A stretch of DNA of 32,858 bases from Zelonia costaricensis (taxonomy: Eukaryota > Euglenozoa > Kinetoplastea > Trypanosomatida > Trypanosomatidae): contig JASAOO010003257.1 in assembly GCA_030849075.1 (NCBI GenBank), positions 1-32,858 of the forward strand, in the 5' to 3' direction. The notes beneath the pieces were generated by a model. The model made no database searches and had not been told where the DNA came from. It saw only the letters and a list, made by a program, of their open reading frames with translations. Each line of letters opens with the position of its first letter. Position 1 is the stretch's first letter. Shown piece by piece: positions 8,261 to 17,550 of this stretch. The position numbers and the translations under genes were made by a program.

Positions 8261-9697
8261 CTATGTGAGGCGGCGGAGCTGACCGGCGAGCGCGGTGGCG
8301 AGCTTGGTGGTGAGCGAGGCGTCGAGGCCGTGCAGGATGCCGAACCGCACCGCCACGTCGTGCGCGTCGTCGCCCGCGTAGAGGGTCAGCCGGTCTTGCC
8401 GGCCGTGCGGCAAATCGACGTCGACGTGCAGGAGTGGTGTGCGCGCCGGCATCGCCGCCGCCTCCGCGTGCGTCGCCTGCTGCTGGGGCTGCTGCTGCTG
8501 CTGCCGCGCGGCGATCATGCGACCCACAGCTGCCTCGAAGCCGCCGCCGCCCCGGCCTGGCGGCGGACGGCGCTGCACAATTGCGGCCGATGACCGCGTG
8601 CTGACGTCGTTAATGACCGGCCGGAAAGTGCACTCGCGCATGAGGCCGCCAGGCTCGCGTCGCGTCGCTTTCTTCTGGTCGCGGCTCGCCGTGCTGGTGA
8701 GGAGGTGGGAGTCGCTCGGCAGGACGCGCAGCGACGAGCCCCTCGGCCAGCTGCTGCTGGTTGTGCTGCACAGGGACGCGCCGACGGGCCGCGCCGTCGC
8801 TGCAAACGGCGAGCGGCGGTGCTGCGCGCGCGCAGGCGTAGTGGGGGCGGTGGTGCGGCGGCTGTTGACCGCTTCGTCGGGGCACCGCGGCGCTGGACTG
8901 GGGCTCAAGCCGGCCGTCTGCTCCTCCGCTGTTGGCGAGGCGTCGTCGGCCGCGCATGGGCTGCCGCCTCGCGATGTCTCGGCCGAGGCGCAGCTGGGCG
9001 TGCGGCGGTGCAGGAAGTCCGCCTCGCTCTCGTCGTCGCCGCTGCGGCTTTGCGAGCGGGTCGGGGTAGTACTAGCCGGGGAAGCGCTGTGCGGTGGCGA
9101 GCCGCACTCGACCGCGGCGCCGGGCTTCGTGGTCGGTGGAGGGCGGACTTCGGTGGTCGCCGTCGTGGTTGTCGCAGGTCGGCGCATCGTCGCAGTGGGA
9201 GGCACAACACGGGCGCGGCTTGTGACGCCGGCTCGCCAGGCAGTGGAGAAGACGTGGAGAAAGCTCGCCGAGTCGACCCTTGTCTCGGCGCCGGCCGCGT
9301 CGATGCCCATCGCGGCGAGGAACTTGGCAACGAGGGCGTCGTGCGCCGCGGCGCGAATACCGAGGGCGTCGAGCATGCCGAGCACGGTGCTGACGCGCAC
9401 CACGGGTGGCAGACGCCCCACTCCGCTGAGAAACGCGGCTTCCACGGGGTGGGCGTCCCGCTGTGCCACGGCACGCCACAGGGCGCAGACGGAGGTGATT
9501 GCGTCATCCGCGTCAGGGCTTCTGGCGCGTCCTGCTGCGCCGATACGTGGCGGGCTGGCGGCACGCTGCTGTTGTCGCCCCGCCTCCGCCTCCGCCTCGG
9601 CCTGCGCCTGCCGCTCCCGCAGCGTCGGCGCGTGCCGGGCGAGACGCCTACTGCGGGGGTTGATGCACGGTTGGAAGGGGCGCGGCTCGCTGTCCAT
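8261..9697 (-). CDS. Unrecognised protein with paired FxPxIN motifs and a conserved-looking C-terminal module
   Basis: 478 residues from the ATG at 9697. A pyrimidine-rich tract ending in CAG at 9720-9718 gives a 20-base 5' UTR and excludes the in-frame ATG at 9811. The motif FQPCIN (8-13) is followed by a basic stretch and an Ala/Glu/Gln-rich helix (about 28-48). Residues ~65-155 look helical and globular (VCALWRAVAQRD, then VSTVLGMLDALGI). Residues ~160-350 are Ser/Thr/Pro/Arg-rich and probably disordered. FRPVIN recurs at 358-363, so the same short motif sits near both ends. After a poly-Gln patch (about 399-407) comes a compact end, LLHVDVDLPHG then LTLYAGDDAHDVAVRFG and an HGLD helix, like a short module I recall from other protist proteins. 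FxPxIN motifs are common in ciliary and centrosomal proteins of protists, so a cytoskeletal role is possible but not shown. Confidence 0.75.
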   Translation of the reverse strand: MDSEPRPFQPCINPRSRRLARHAPTLRERQAQAEAEAEAGRQQQRAASPPRIGAAGRARSPDADDAITSVCALWRAVAQRDAHPVEAAFLSGVGRLPPVVRVSTVLGMLDALGIRAAAHDALVAKFLAAMGIDAAGAETRVDSASFLHVFSTAWRAGVTSRARVVPPTATMRRPATTTTATTEVRPPPTTKPGAAVECGSPPHSASPASTTPTRSQSRSGDDESEADFLHRRTPSCASAETSRGGSPCAADDASPTAEEQTAGLSPSPAPRCPDEAVNSRRTTAPTTPARAQHRRSPFAATARPVGASLCSTTSSSWPRGSSLRVLPSDSHLLTSTASRDQKKATRREPGGLMRECTFRPVINDVSTRSSAAIVQRRPPPGRGGGGFEAAVGRMIAARQQQQQPQQQATHAEAAAMPARTPLLHVDVDLPHGRQDRLTLYAGDDAHDVAVRFGILHGLDASLTTKLATALAGQLRRLT

Positions 9698-9717
9698 GAC
9701 GGAGACGCGGGTGGTGG

Positions 9718-9765
9718 CTGAGGGGCGTTCGGAATGGGAGGGGGTCGAAGAGAGGAGAAGTGTGG
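9718..9765 (-). promoter_or_regulatory. Polypyrimidine tract and splice acceptor for the FxPxIN gene
   Basis: On the minus strand a C/T-rich run from about 9765 ends in CCCCTCAG, with AG at 9719-9718. This is 20 bases before the ATG at 9697 and downstream of the alternative ATG at 9811, so it favours the shorter protein. Confidence 0.55.
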
Positions 9766-10081
9766 ACAGCGAGGAACTACACAGCATCATTCCGCGCACA
9801 CACGGCGGCAACTGCGGCCTCTCGCGCCGTCCGCAAAGGGAAACACGGGTGCCGACGCGTGGCTGTTATGTGAGGCTGGCACGCACGCGCGGATAAAAAA
9901 AGGGCACCCACAAACCTCTCACACGCACATCAGCAACACCAAGCCTCACTCGCGACTTCACCTCTGTTTTATTTGGTGTGTGTTTAAAGCACTCTCGTGT
10001 TCTTAAGCGTAAACGTGGCAAAAGCAAGGGAGGAGGAAGAGGGGGTTCTGCAGCTTCCCGGCATCAGCGGCCACCTCAAAC

Positions 10082-10101
10082 CACACACACACACACACAC
10101 A
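10082..10101. repeat. (CA)10 microsatellite
   Basis: Ten perfect CA units in the gap downstream of UTP21. Confidence 0.95.
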
Positions 10102-10318
10102 GACCCCGTGCTGCCGCGTCCTCCTCCCCCTTCCCGTTCGTGCTTTTCTTTTTCCCCCCGCGTTATGGACACGGCGCTCGTGCGCGCGCGCAACGCAGCA
10201 ACGGGGAATGTGGAAGCAACGAGGAACACACACGGGCACATTAAGCGGCTTAGTGGAAAAGAAACCCATCGTGTCAACACGACCACACTCGCACCACAAA
10301 AGCAAACCGCCGCGACTG

Positions 10319-13297
10319 TTAGAACATGGTGCCCGAAAAGGTGCCGGCGAGGCAGGCGGGGTACGAGACGAGGTGGTCGACCGAGTAGCGCACCGCGTTC
10401 TGCACCCCCGCCAGCTCCTCCAGCGCCGGGACTAGCGCGTCCCCAAAGCGCGTCAGCAGCGCCCCGTGCGAGCGGACCACATCAGCGAGAATGCCTTGCA
10501 CGAGGTCGACGTTCTCGTTGCGGCGCAGCCAGACCGTGATGAAGGCAAGCAGCCCCTTCAGGCACGCCTCCATCCGCGCCAGCTCCGCCGCCGTGTAGCT
10601 GCTGCCGTCCACGTAGTCCACGACGCGCTTCAGCTCCAGGTCGATCGCCTGCGCCGTCTTGAGTGACAAGAGGTACTCCATTAGGACGTCGTGCTTCCCG
10701 CTCACCAGCATCTCCTGCACCGGCGTCAGCTCCGCCATGTCGGCGCGCAGCAGTCGTCCCCCCTTGCCGTCACCGTCGCCCGCCGCCGCCGCCGACGCGT
10801 CGCCCTTGCGGTTGTCTGAGGCGACGACGAGGAAGGTTGGCCGCAGCTCCTGCGTTGTCGGCAGGAAGAAGGGTACGTCCTTCTTCTTGGGCGGCAGCAG
10901 CGGCTGGTTCTTCTCCTTGATCTGGTCCAGCACCGTCAGGTTGAACCAGAGACTCTGCGGGACACCGGCCAGCTGCATGCCCTCCGTCGCGATGGCGTCG
11001 AGCGCTGCCTGCTGCGCCGCAGCCTGCCGACGCCGCACGAGCGCGATGTCGTGCGACGCGTCGAAGAGGTTCGCCTCGGCCGCCGCGGCCTCGCGCGCCT
11101 CCGCGTCGGCGGCGGCGCGCTCCTCCTCCTCGGCCTCCGTGAGGGCCGCCGCACCGGCTGCGCGGCCGCCCGCCCCCGGCGGCGCCCCCTCGTCGCCCGT
11201 CTCCTCGACGGCGCCGTGGGCGGTGGGGAAGTGCAGCCACGGCAGGGCGTCGACGGCGTTCGCCTTGGGCGTCGGCACCACCTCTGGCACGTAGCCGTAG
11301 CGGATGTTGTTGACCCACAAGAACGCGCCGCGCTCGCCGGCGTGCGTCGTGACGAGGAAGAGGGCGTCGGGGTGGAAGCTCAGCGACAGCGCCGGGGCGG
11401 CGAAGCGGTACTGCCCCACGCACGCCGCGGCCGCGAGGTCCCAGAGGAGCAGCGCGCCGTCGCCAGAGGTGGAGGCGACGTAGCGGTACGTGTCCGGCGC
11501 CAGCGCGAGCGCCGTGATGGGGCTGTTGTGGCCCTCCAGCTCGCGCACCGGCGTGCGCAGCTCCGCGGCGGTGAGGCCGACGTCGGGGTTGGCGTGGTAC
11601 ACACGGACGGTGAAGTGCTGGGCGACAACGAAGAGCGACGACGCCTCGTGCAGACACGACTTGGTCATTGCCTGCCCGGTTGGGATGGACGCTTTGAGCT
11701 TGCCGGTCCACAGGTCCCACATCTTGATCACGCCGTCGAGACCGGCCGTCACGACAATCGTGTTGCCGCACCCCACCTCGACGCACTCGACCGAGCTGTC
11801 GTGCGCGCGGTCGGCCCCGAGCGCGGCGTCGAAGAGGTGGCGAACGCTGCGGTTCTGCAGGCTGAGGATGGCCACGTTGCCGCTCGAGTAGCCGACGACG
11901 GCGTAGTTGCCGCAGTCGGACAGCGCCAGCGCGCGGGCGGTGTGAGCCGAGGTCTGGATGCCGCCGAGCTTGAACTCCATTGCGCGGGTGTCCATGCGCC
12001 AGCCACAGGCCTGCGCCGACGCGGCGTGCAGGGAGACGAGGCTGGACCACTGGTAGTTGCGCGTCGTCGAGGCGGCGAGCGCCGTGGCGGGCGGCAGCTT
12101 CACCGCCTCGCGGCCCATCTGCTGCTCCCGGCCGCGCTTGCCCAGCTTGCCCTGCGACAGCTCCCACGAGGCGCGGTCAGAGAAGACGTGCGTGACACGC
12201 AGCGCCCTGTCGCTGCCGGCCGTCACCAGCAGGTCGGTGTTGTAGAAGATGGCGTCCGTGCAGCTGCCCATGTGCCCGCGCCGCTCCCGCACCAGCACAC
12301 CGAGGCCGTCCACAGTGTCGAAGCGAAACTGCATCAGGGCGTTGTCAGCGCCGCCGGTGATCAGCAGCGCGGTGTACTCGGGCAGGTCAAACATGACGAG
12401 CGAGTGCACGGCGTCCACGTGCGGCCGCTCCAGCGCCTCCAGCTCCGACCGCACCTGCTTCGACCGCGTCAGCGTGCCGTCCATGCAGCGGTTCTCGAGG
12501 TCCCAGACGACGACCTCGCCAAGGCTTGTGCCGGAGACGAGCAGGCTGTCCTTGTCAGCGCGGAAAAGCAGCGAGGTGACGGCGCCGCTGTCGCTGTGGT
12601 CGAAGCTGGTGATCACTTCGTCTGCCGCGAAGTTGCACACCGCCACCTTGCCGTCCGTCGTGCCGTAGGCGATGATGTCCTTGTAGCGGCTGCACGCCAT
12701 GGCGGTAATCGCCGCGCCACCGTGCACGGACGGCGACGCGCGCGCGGTGTCGCTGCCGCTCTGACGCGGGGAGTGCCACAGGCACGTGCCGGCGCGGAAG
12801 TTCCACAGCTGCAGCGTGCCCTCCGCTGTGGCGAGCAGCAGCTTGTTCGTGTAACCTGTCGGCAGTGCGAGGCAGGTGACCGTCTCGCTCCGCTCCACCA
12901 GCAGCTCCTGCAGCATCGCCCCGGTCTTCAGCTCCCACACTACCACACGCTTGTCCGTGCCAACGCTGAAGAGGAGGTCGTCCTGCGCCATGAGGTGGGT
13001 GATGTGCGGCTTTGTCGCTGCCTCGTGGTGGGCGGTCCAGAGAGGCTTGTGGTGCACGTAGACATGCAGCCGAGGCCCCTCCGCCACGGCGCGGTACTTG
13101 CCCACCTGCGCCACGGCACGCACCGCGTCCTGAAACGTTGGGCCACCGCGCATCATAGCCAGCTCCTTGCCCTTGTAGAGCTGGAAGGTGCGGCCCGTCG
13201 CCACCATCAGAACCGGTGTGCCGTACAATAGCGTTGGGCTCACCGGCACGGCCCCACAAATGGAGCCGACCACGCGAAACGCCTCGAAGGACTGCAT
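10319..13297 (-). CDS. UTP21: U3 snoRNP / small-subunit processome protein UTP21 (WDR36)
   Basis: 992 residues from the ATG at 13297 (MQSFEAFRVVGSICG); the upstream frame to 13426 is His/Thr low-complexity sequence. The first two thirds form two WD40 propellers, with blades such as LLFSVGTDKRVVVWEL, TAGLDGVIKMWDLWTGK and STSGDGALLLWDL. Then come an Ala/Glu-rich insertion (about 695-740), the family signature LPPKKKDVPFFLPT ending near residue 814, and the helical Utp21 C-terminal domain to the end (for example VSGKHDVLMEYLLSL). In yeast and human this protein belongs to the UTP-B module of the 90S pre-ribosome and is needed for 18S rRNA processing in the nucleolus; that role is carried over by homology. 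Length fits the family (about 940-950 residues) plus the insertion. Confidence 0.93.
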   Translation of the reverse strand: MQSFEAFRVVGSICGAVPVSPTLLYGTPVLMVATGRTFQLYKGKELAMMRGGPTFQDAVRAVAQVGKYRAVAEGPRLHVYVHHKPLWTAHHEAATKPHITHLMAQDDLLFSVGTDKRVVVWELKTGAMLQELLVERSETVTCLALPTGYTNKLLLATAEGTLQLWNFRAGTCLWHSPRQSGSDTARASPSVHGGAAITAMACSRYKDIIAYGTTDGKVAVCNFAADEVITSFDHSDSGAVTSLLFRADKDSLLVSGTSLGEVVVWDLENRCMDGTLTRSKQVRSELEALERPHVDAVHSLVMFDLPEYTALLITGGADNALMQFRFDTVDGLGVLVRERRGHMGSCTDAIFYNTDLLVTAGSDRALRVTHVFSDRASWELSQGKLGKRGREQQMGREAVKLPPATALAASTTRNYQWSSLVSLHAASAQACGWRMDTRAMEFKLGGIQTSAHTARALALSDCGNYAVVGYSSGNVAILSLQNRSVRHLFDAALGADRAHDSSVECVEVGCGNTIVVTAGLDGVIKMWDLWTGKLKASIPTGQAMTKSCLHEASSLFVVAQHFTVRVYHANPDVGLTAAELRTPVRELEGHNSPITALALAPDTYRYVASTSGDGALLLWDLAAAACVGQYRFAAPALSLSFHPDALFLVTTHAGERGAFLWVNNIRYGYVPEVVPTPKANAVDALPWLHFPTAHGAVEETGDEGAPPGAGGRAAGAAALTEAEEEERAAADAEAREAAAAEANLFDASHDIALVRRRQAAAQQAALDAIATEGMQLAGVPQSLWFNLTVLDQIKEKNQPLLPPKKKDVPFFLPTTQELRPTFLVVASDNRKGDASAAAAGDGDGKGGRLLRADMAELTPVQEMLVSGKHDVLMEYLLSLKTAQAIDLELKRVVDYVDGSSYTAAELARMEACLKGLLAFITVWLRRNENVDLVQGILADVVRSHGALLTRFGDALVPALEELAGVQNAVRYSVDHLVSYPACLAGTFSGTMF

Positions 13298-14994
13298 CGC
13301 GGGCGTCGGAGCTGCCGGATGCACAGATGCGTTGTGTGTGTGTTTGTGTGTGTGCGCTTGCCTGCCGTGGGTGAGCGGCGGCTCTTTGAGTGACCCGTGC
13401 AGCGCGATGCGGGTCTGTCTCTGCACTCAGCGCGCGCCCCGACGGTCAACAGTGGAGGAGGGCGTCGGGGGTGGGGTGGGGGTCAGTGCGAGTGTGTGCG
13501 TGTGCGTGTGCGTGTGCTCGACGACGAGACTGCACATGCACGAGTATGTTATGAGATCAAATTCCACAGAAAGAGAGAGAGATACGGGAAAGGCGGACAT
13601 GAAAGTGCGATCCTTCGGGGATGTGCCAACACGCGAATGCAAAAAGGCCTGCGTTTTCTGTGTTTCGCTCGCTCTGTGTCTCCGCGTGCCCTCCATGGCA
13701 GCGAACACACACGAGAAGATGGAGAAGAGGCCGAGCGTCGCGCATGACAGCCCCACCACTGTGTGAGAGCGACCTCGACTCGAGCCAACGCAGTGCCTTC
13801 CCCCCCTCTTGACGGCCGCGCAAACCGACCAGCTTTTCATCCTTGAGCGTGCGTGTGCGTAAACGTTTGGAGGGACACGCTCCAGAACAGCTTCCCCCTC
13901 TCTACAGTGGCGGTGCAACGAACGGTTCAACCACAACAAAAGCAATCGAATTCACGCCCCCACCACTCGGCCTGGCGTAACAGCAACAACAACAACAAAA
14001 CGACGAAGACAAAAAAAGGGCGCAAGCGCACCCACCGCAGCGCCGTCGCGTGATCGCTTCTGGCAGAGCTCCACAAGAGATGTAACTTGAGGATGTACAC
14101 ACGCACACACATACACAAACGCACCTGCGCCTGCGTGCGCGTGCGGACTGGAGGCTCCTCGCAACGGAGAAGGCGACGCAACAAGGCAAATGAAACCACC
14201 ACACTCTAAAACACCGAAAGGGATGAGGAGAGAAGAAGTGGAGACAAGGGGGGGGGGGAAGGAGGGAAAAGGACAGCGGCAAAGAGAAGCGGGACAGAGG
14301 CTCTCACGTCCACTCACGGAAGCAACACACGTTCACCCATGCACAGGTGCTCTGCACACGAAGAAATGGCGCACTCGTGCCCACCACGGCTCAGAGCTGC
14401 CCACAACAGAGTGGGTTTGCGATTTGCGAGCGACGCACAAAAACAAAAAAAAAGGCGAGAGAAGAAAGAACGATGAGTCACATGAGTGGCGCTGCAAGAG
14501 GGAAGGCGGGGGGGGGGGACCGCGCGCGACGCGTGCGCGCTGATTGGCAGACAGGTTGCTCCGCAGCCACCTCCACAGCCTTACCGCCAAGATGAATGCA
14601 AGCGTGAGGGAAGGGAAAACAAGAAGCACTGGGTGCGGTGACACTGATGCAGAGGCCAGCAAGAGAGGAGGTGAGGAAGGGAAAGGCGTGCGGTTGCGGG
14701 ACGCAGAGGGAAAGGCACGCCAAAGAAAACAGATGCAGCGCTTGGGGAGCAAGGGCAAAGCAAGAGACGCGGAGGAAAGAGGAAGGGGGGTGGGAGCTCG
14801 AGGTGCGGTGTTTGACTCCATTTTTCTTTTAGGAAGTCTGGTTGCTGTTGATGTCAAGCACTAGTCCGTCTCAGCTCTTTTCCCATGCCCATCGTCGAGG
14901 CAACACCCGCACTCCGTCTGAGGTACATGCAAGGTCGTCATGCATCTGGTCAAGGGAGGGAGAAGAGCGCCTCAGGCGCACTCGGTGCGTCGTT
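13298..14994. other. Intergenic region between the arrestin-like and UTP21 genes
   Basis: About 1.7 kb. On the minus strand it is the long 3' UTR of the arrestin-like gene plus the UTP21 leader. It holds GT/CA-rich patches (about 13330-13360, 13490-13515 and 14098-14120), CAA-type triplets (about 13980-14000) and G runs (14250-14258 and 14510-14518). The longest open frames (about 170 codons) are Ser/His/Thr-rich and resemble no protein. No RNA gene was recognised. Confidence 0.55.
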
Positions 14995-17550
14995 TCAGAG
15001 ACTCTGCTCGCCCTCCTCCTCCTCGTCTTCGGGCAGCGAGGTACCCACGTCGTTGACCGGGGCGGCAAAGGGGTTGAGGCCCATCATGGGGTCGATGTGG
15101 CCGGTAGAGCCCGGCACCTCATCGTCGTTGCGCGGCACGAACACCGCCTGCTCAAAGTTGAGCGTCTTGGCGAGCTGACGCCCGTCCAGCGACGGCGCCT
15201 TTTTTGAAATCCGCTGGCTCGTGCGCAGGAGACGCAGGGAGTGGCTCACCGTGGACGGGGAAACGGAGGCGGCGTCGTTGCCGCGGTCCTGAAAGGGGGC
15301 GCTCTCCATCGCCGAGCCGCTGCAATTGCCATCCAAAACGAGCGGCTTGGCGTTCTTGTCGGAGAGGTTGATGCTGGGCGGCCGCTGCGTGATCTCGCGG
15401 CTGCTGTCCGTGCCGTGACCGCGGCGGTAGAAGCAGGTCCAGCGCAGCAGACGGCGGCTGCAGTTGAGCACGTCCTGCCCCGACACCAGCACCACCTCCG
15501 TCTCCACTGACCGCGAAAAGGTCTTGAGGGTGGTGCCCACGTAGAATCGCACAATCAGAAACGTGGTAGTGCCCATACCCTCCGTGATCATCGTCAGCGG
15601 GGTCGACTTCGGCACCGGCAGCTCCACCGCTGGCAGCTTGACAACTTTGCCTTTTTCCACCGTCACGTCCGAGCTCGTCTCGATGTTGGTCACCTCGAAG
15701 CTGTACACCTCCGTCTTGGTGCGGATGTAGCAGCGCGTCACCAGTGAGTACTTGACGCGCGTGATCGTCCCGCTGCCATCGGTGTTGTCGATCAGCACCC
15801 TCGCGCACACCTTGCCGGAGCCAACCGTGATAAGAGGACTGCGCAGAGTCACACTTGTCTTCACCTTGCCGCTGCGCATGAACCCGCCACGCAGGCCAAT
15901 CGAGAACTCCTGGTTCCACGGCGTCGCGTGGTAGTGGCTGCTGCGGCGACGGTGCGGCTGCGTGTCGTGCGACTCCTCCACATCGTCCCCCCTGTCGTCC
16001 TCGTCGTCGTCGAGGTCCGCCGCGTTGCTCTGCGGCGGCGCCGCGGCGGCGTCGCGATGGTTGCCCTTTTCCACGGGCTTCAACACCGCGCGAGCCGGTA
16101 GCTGAGGCAGCTCCTCCTCTGGCGGCGTGTAGGCGAGCTGTGAAACGTTGTTCTCCAGCAGCGCGCTGGGCCCCGTCGCGGAGCCGCTGCGGTTGTTGGC
16201 CTCGCTGGCGCTGCGGTGCCGGTGGCGGCGGTGGTGCCGCGGCTTCGGCGCGTCCGCCTTGTCGGTGGATGTCACCGGCGCGGCCGCATCGCCGCTGTCC
16301 TTCTCGCCTCCCTCGTCCCCGGTGCTCGCCGCAGCCGAGGCAGCAGCAGCGGCAGCGGGTGCCCCCTCCTCCAACGCAAACGCGTACACTTCGTCCCCAG
16401 CGTCGTCGTCCAGCGCGGCCGCCGCGCCTGCGCCGTCCTTGCCGTCAAGCGAGCGGGTCTCGGCCGCCTCGGCCCCGCGGTGGCCGCGCAACTTCCTGGG
16501 CGACCGCCCCAAGGTCTCCGCGGCTGGCGGCGTCAGCACCGGTGGCGGGGCGGCGTTGCTGCTGGTGTTGTTCGACCGCTCCCGGCGCTCGTCCAGACGG
16601 CGCTGCTTCTCGGCCACACGGGCCTCGGCTGTGCGTGCGAACTCGGCCACCTCCAGCACAAGCTGGTCCTCTGGGAACTGCCAGTTGTGGTGCAGCCGCC
16701 GCTGGTGAAGCCCTTCACGCTCACGGTCGCCTTGGCCGATGCGCGCCGTGCCGGCCGAAGACATAAGGCGCGACATGACGCCGAAGCGCGAGTCCGTGTC
16801 CGTGCCCTTCGTCTCGCGCGGGCTCTGGTTCGACTCCGGGGCGGCACCGCTGGCGAGAAGCTGCTCGTTCTCGTGGAGCTGAAACCAGCGCTGCACCTGC
16901 ACCGGCAGCGGGAAAATGCGGAAGCGCGTGTCGGTGGAGTAGGTCTTGCCGCTGGCGAGCACGAGAGTGGCGATGGCCCGGTACTGCAGCACGCAGCGGC
17001 CATCACGGGAGCGGGAAACCTCGCGCGACGCGGGCAGCGTGTCTGGGAGGTCGACGGAGAAGGGGTACGAGTACGTGCCAGGGATGAGAGGGATGGCGGC
17101 GCCCGCTACGCCCTGCACCACCGACACCGGCAGGTCTACTTGCATCTCCCCGGTCGACGAGGACGACGGTGTGGCGGGGTGGGGTGGTGAGCCGGCGGTG
17201 GCCACCCCAGCGGCGGCCGCCGGGTCGTGCGCGACGACGGTGCGGTGCCGGTCCAGCAAAGTGTGCTTGCGGTGCAGCAGCGCGTGGTCGACGCCGCGGA
17301 GCGTAATGTACTGCTCGTAGTAGAGCGTCTTGCGGGCCTCTGGGTTCCTGTTGGTCACGAGGAGACCGCCCAGCGTCGCCCGCTCTTCACCGATGAGGCG
17401 GACCTCGAGCGAGAGGAGGCTCGTTGGCATGGGAAGGTCGACAATGACCACACCCTGCATCGCGTCACCCGGGTATCGGCACGGGTGCTGGAGCAGGACC
17501 ACCAACTCCGGATCCATCCGCTCCTTCGTTGAGCGACGTCGGCGGAACAT
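14995..17550 (-). CDS. Arrestin-fold protein with a long disordered inter-domain linker
   Basis: 851 residues from the ATG at 17550; M12 (17517) is an alternative start. The N-terminal arrestin sandwich spans about 14-218: HPCRYPGDAMQGVV, LEVRLIGEER, then IPLIPGTYSYPFSVDLPDTLPAS and QYRAIATLVL, the usual Arrestin_N pattern. The C-terminal sandwich spans about 548-692 (GGFMRSGKVKTSVTL, VLIDNTDGSGTITRVKYSL, FLIVRFYVGTTLKTF). Between them lie some 320 residues of low complexity: charged helix at 295-326, poly-Ala near 400, a His/Arg cluster near 439-446 and an acidic patch DLDDDEDDRGDD. I see no PPxY motif, which fungal and animal alpha-arrestins use to recruit Nedd4-type ligases, and no membrane segment. 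Known family members are adaptors for endocytosis or ubiquitination (alternatively the Vps26-like branch); the cargo here is unknown. Confidence 0.85.
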   Translation of the reverse strand: MFRRRRSTKERMDPELVVLLQHPCRYPGDAMQGVVIVDLPMPTSLLSLEVRLIGEERATLGGLLVTNRNPEARKTLYYEQYITLRGVDHALLHRKHTLLDRHRTVVAHDPAAAAGVATAGSPPHPATPSSSSTGEMQVDLPVSVVQGVAGAAIPLIPGTYSYPFSVDLPDTLPASREVSRSRDGRCVLQYRAIATLVLASGKTYSTDTRFRIFPLPVQVQRWFQLHENEQLLASGAAPESNQSPRETKGTDTDSRFGVMSRLMSSAGTARIGQGDREREGLHQRRLHHNWQFPEDQLVLEVAEFARTAEARVAEKQRRLDERRERSNNTSSNAAPPPVLTPPAAETLGRSPRKLRGHRGAEAAETRSLDGKDGAGAAAALDDDAGDEVYAFALEEGAPAAAAAASAAASTGDEGGEKDSGDAAAPVTSTDKADAPKPRHHRRHRHRSASEANNRSGSATGPSALLENNVSQLAYTPPEEELPQLPARAVLKPVEKGNHRDAAAAPPQSNAADLDDDEDDRGDDVEESHDTQPHRRRSSHYHATPWNQEFSIGLRGGFMRSGKVKTSVTLRSPLITVGSGKVCARVLIDNTDGSGTITRVKYSLVTRCYIRTKTEVYSFEVTNIETSSDVTVEKGKVVKLPAVELPVPKSTPLTMITEGMGTTTFLIVRFYVGTTLKTFSRSVETEVVLVSGQDVLNCSRRLLRWTCFYRRGHGTDSSREITQRPPSINLSDKNAKPLVLDGNCSGSAMESAPFQDRGNDAASVSPSTVSHSLRLLRTSQRISKKAPSLDGRQLAKTLNFEQAVFVPRNDDEVPGSTGHIDPMMGLNPFAAPVNDVGTSLPEDEEEEGEQSL

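Larger units (their letters stand above)
9698..10318. other. Intergenic region between the UTP21 and FxPxIN genes
   Basis: It contains the 3' UTR of UTP21 on the minus strand, a (CA)10 microsatellite at 10082-10101 and the FxPxIN gene's splice signal. Short open frames on both strands encode only His/Thr/Arg-rich low-complexity peptides. No gene is supported. Confidence 0.6.

Noticed and set aside
10770..12167. 465-codon minus-strand frame overlapping UTP21 in another frame
   Set aside because: Extremely Arg/Gly/Ala-rich; a frame shadow of UTP21.
11051..13231. 726-codon plus-strand open frame, and similar long plus frames at 4526-5899, 8439-9896 and 16216-17190
   Set aside because: They lie exactly antisense to well-supported genes (UTP21, LRR, FxPxIN, arrestin-like). 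GC-rich codons make the complementary strand stop-poor; the translations are Arg/Ala/His-rich without domains.
13427..13945. 172-codon minus frame with hydrophobic stretches between UTP21 and the arrestin-like gene
   Set aside because: Starts at no clear splice signal, runs into poly(Thr-His) from a microsatellite and matches no family.
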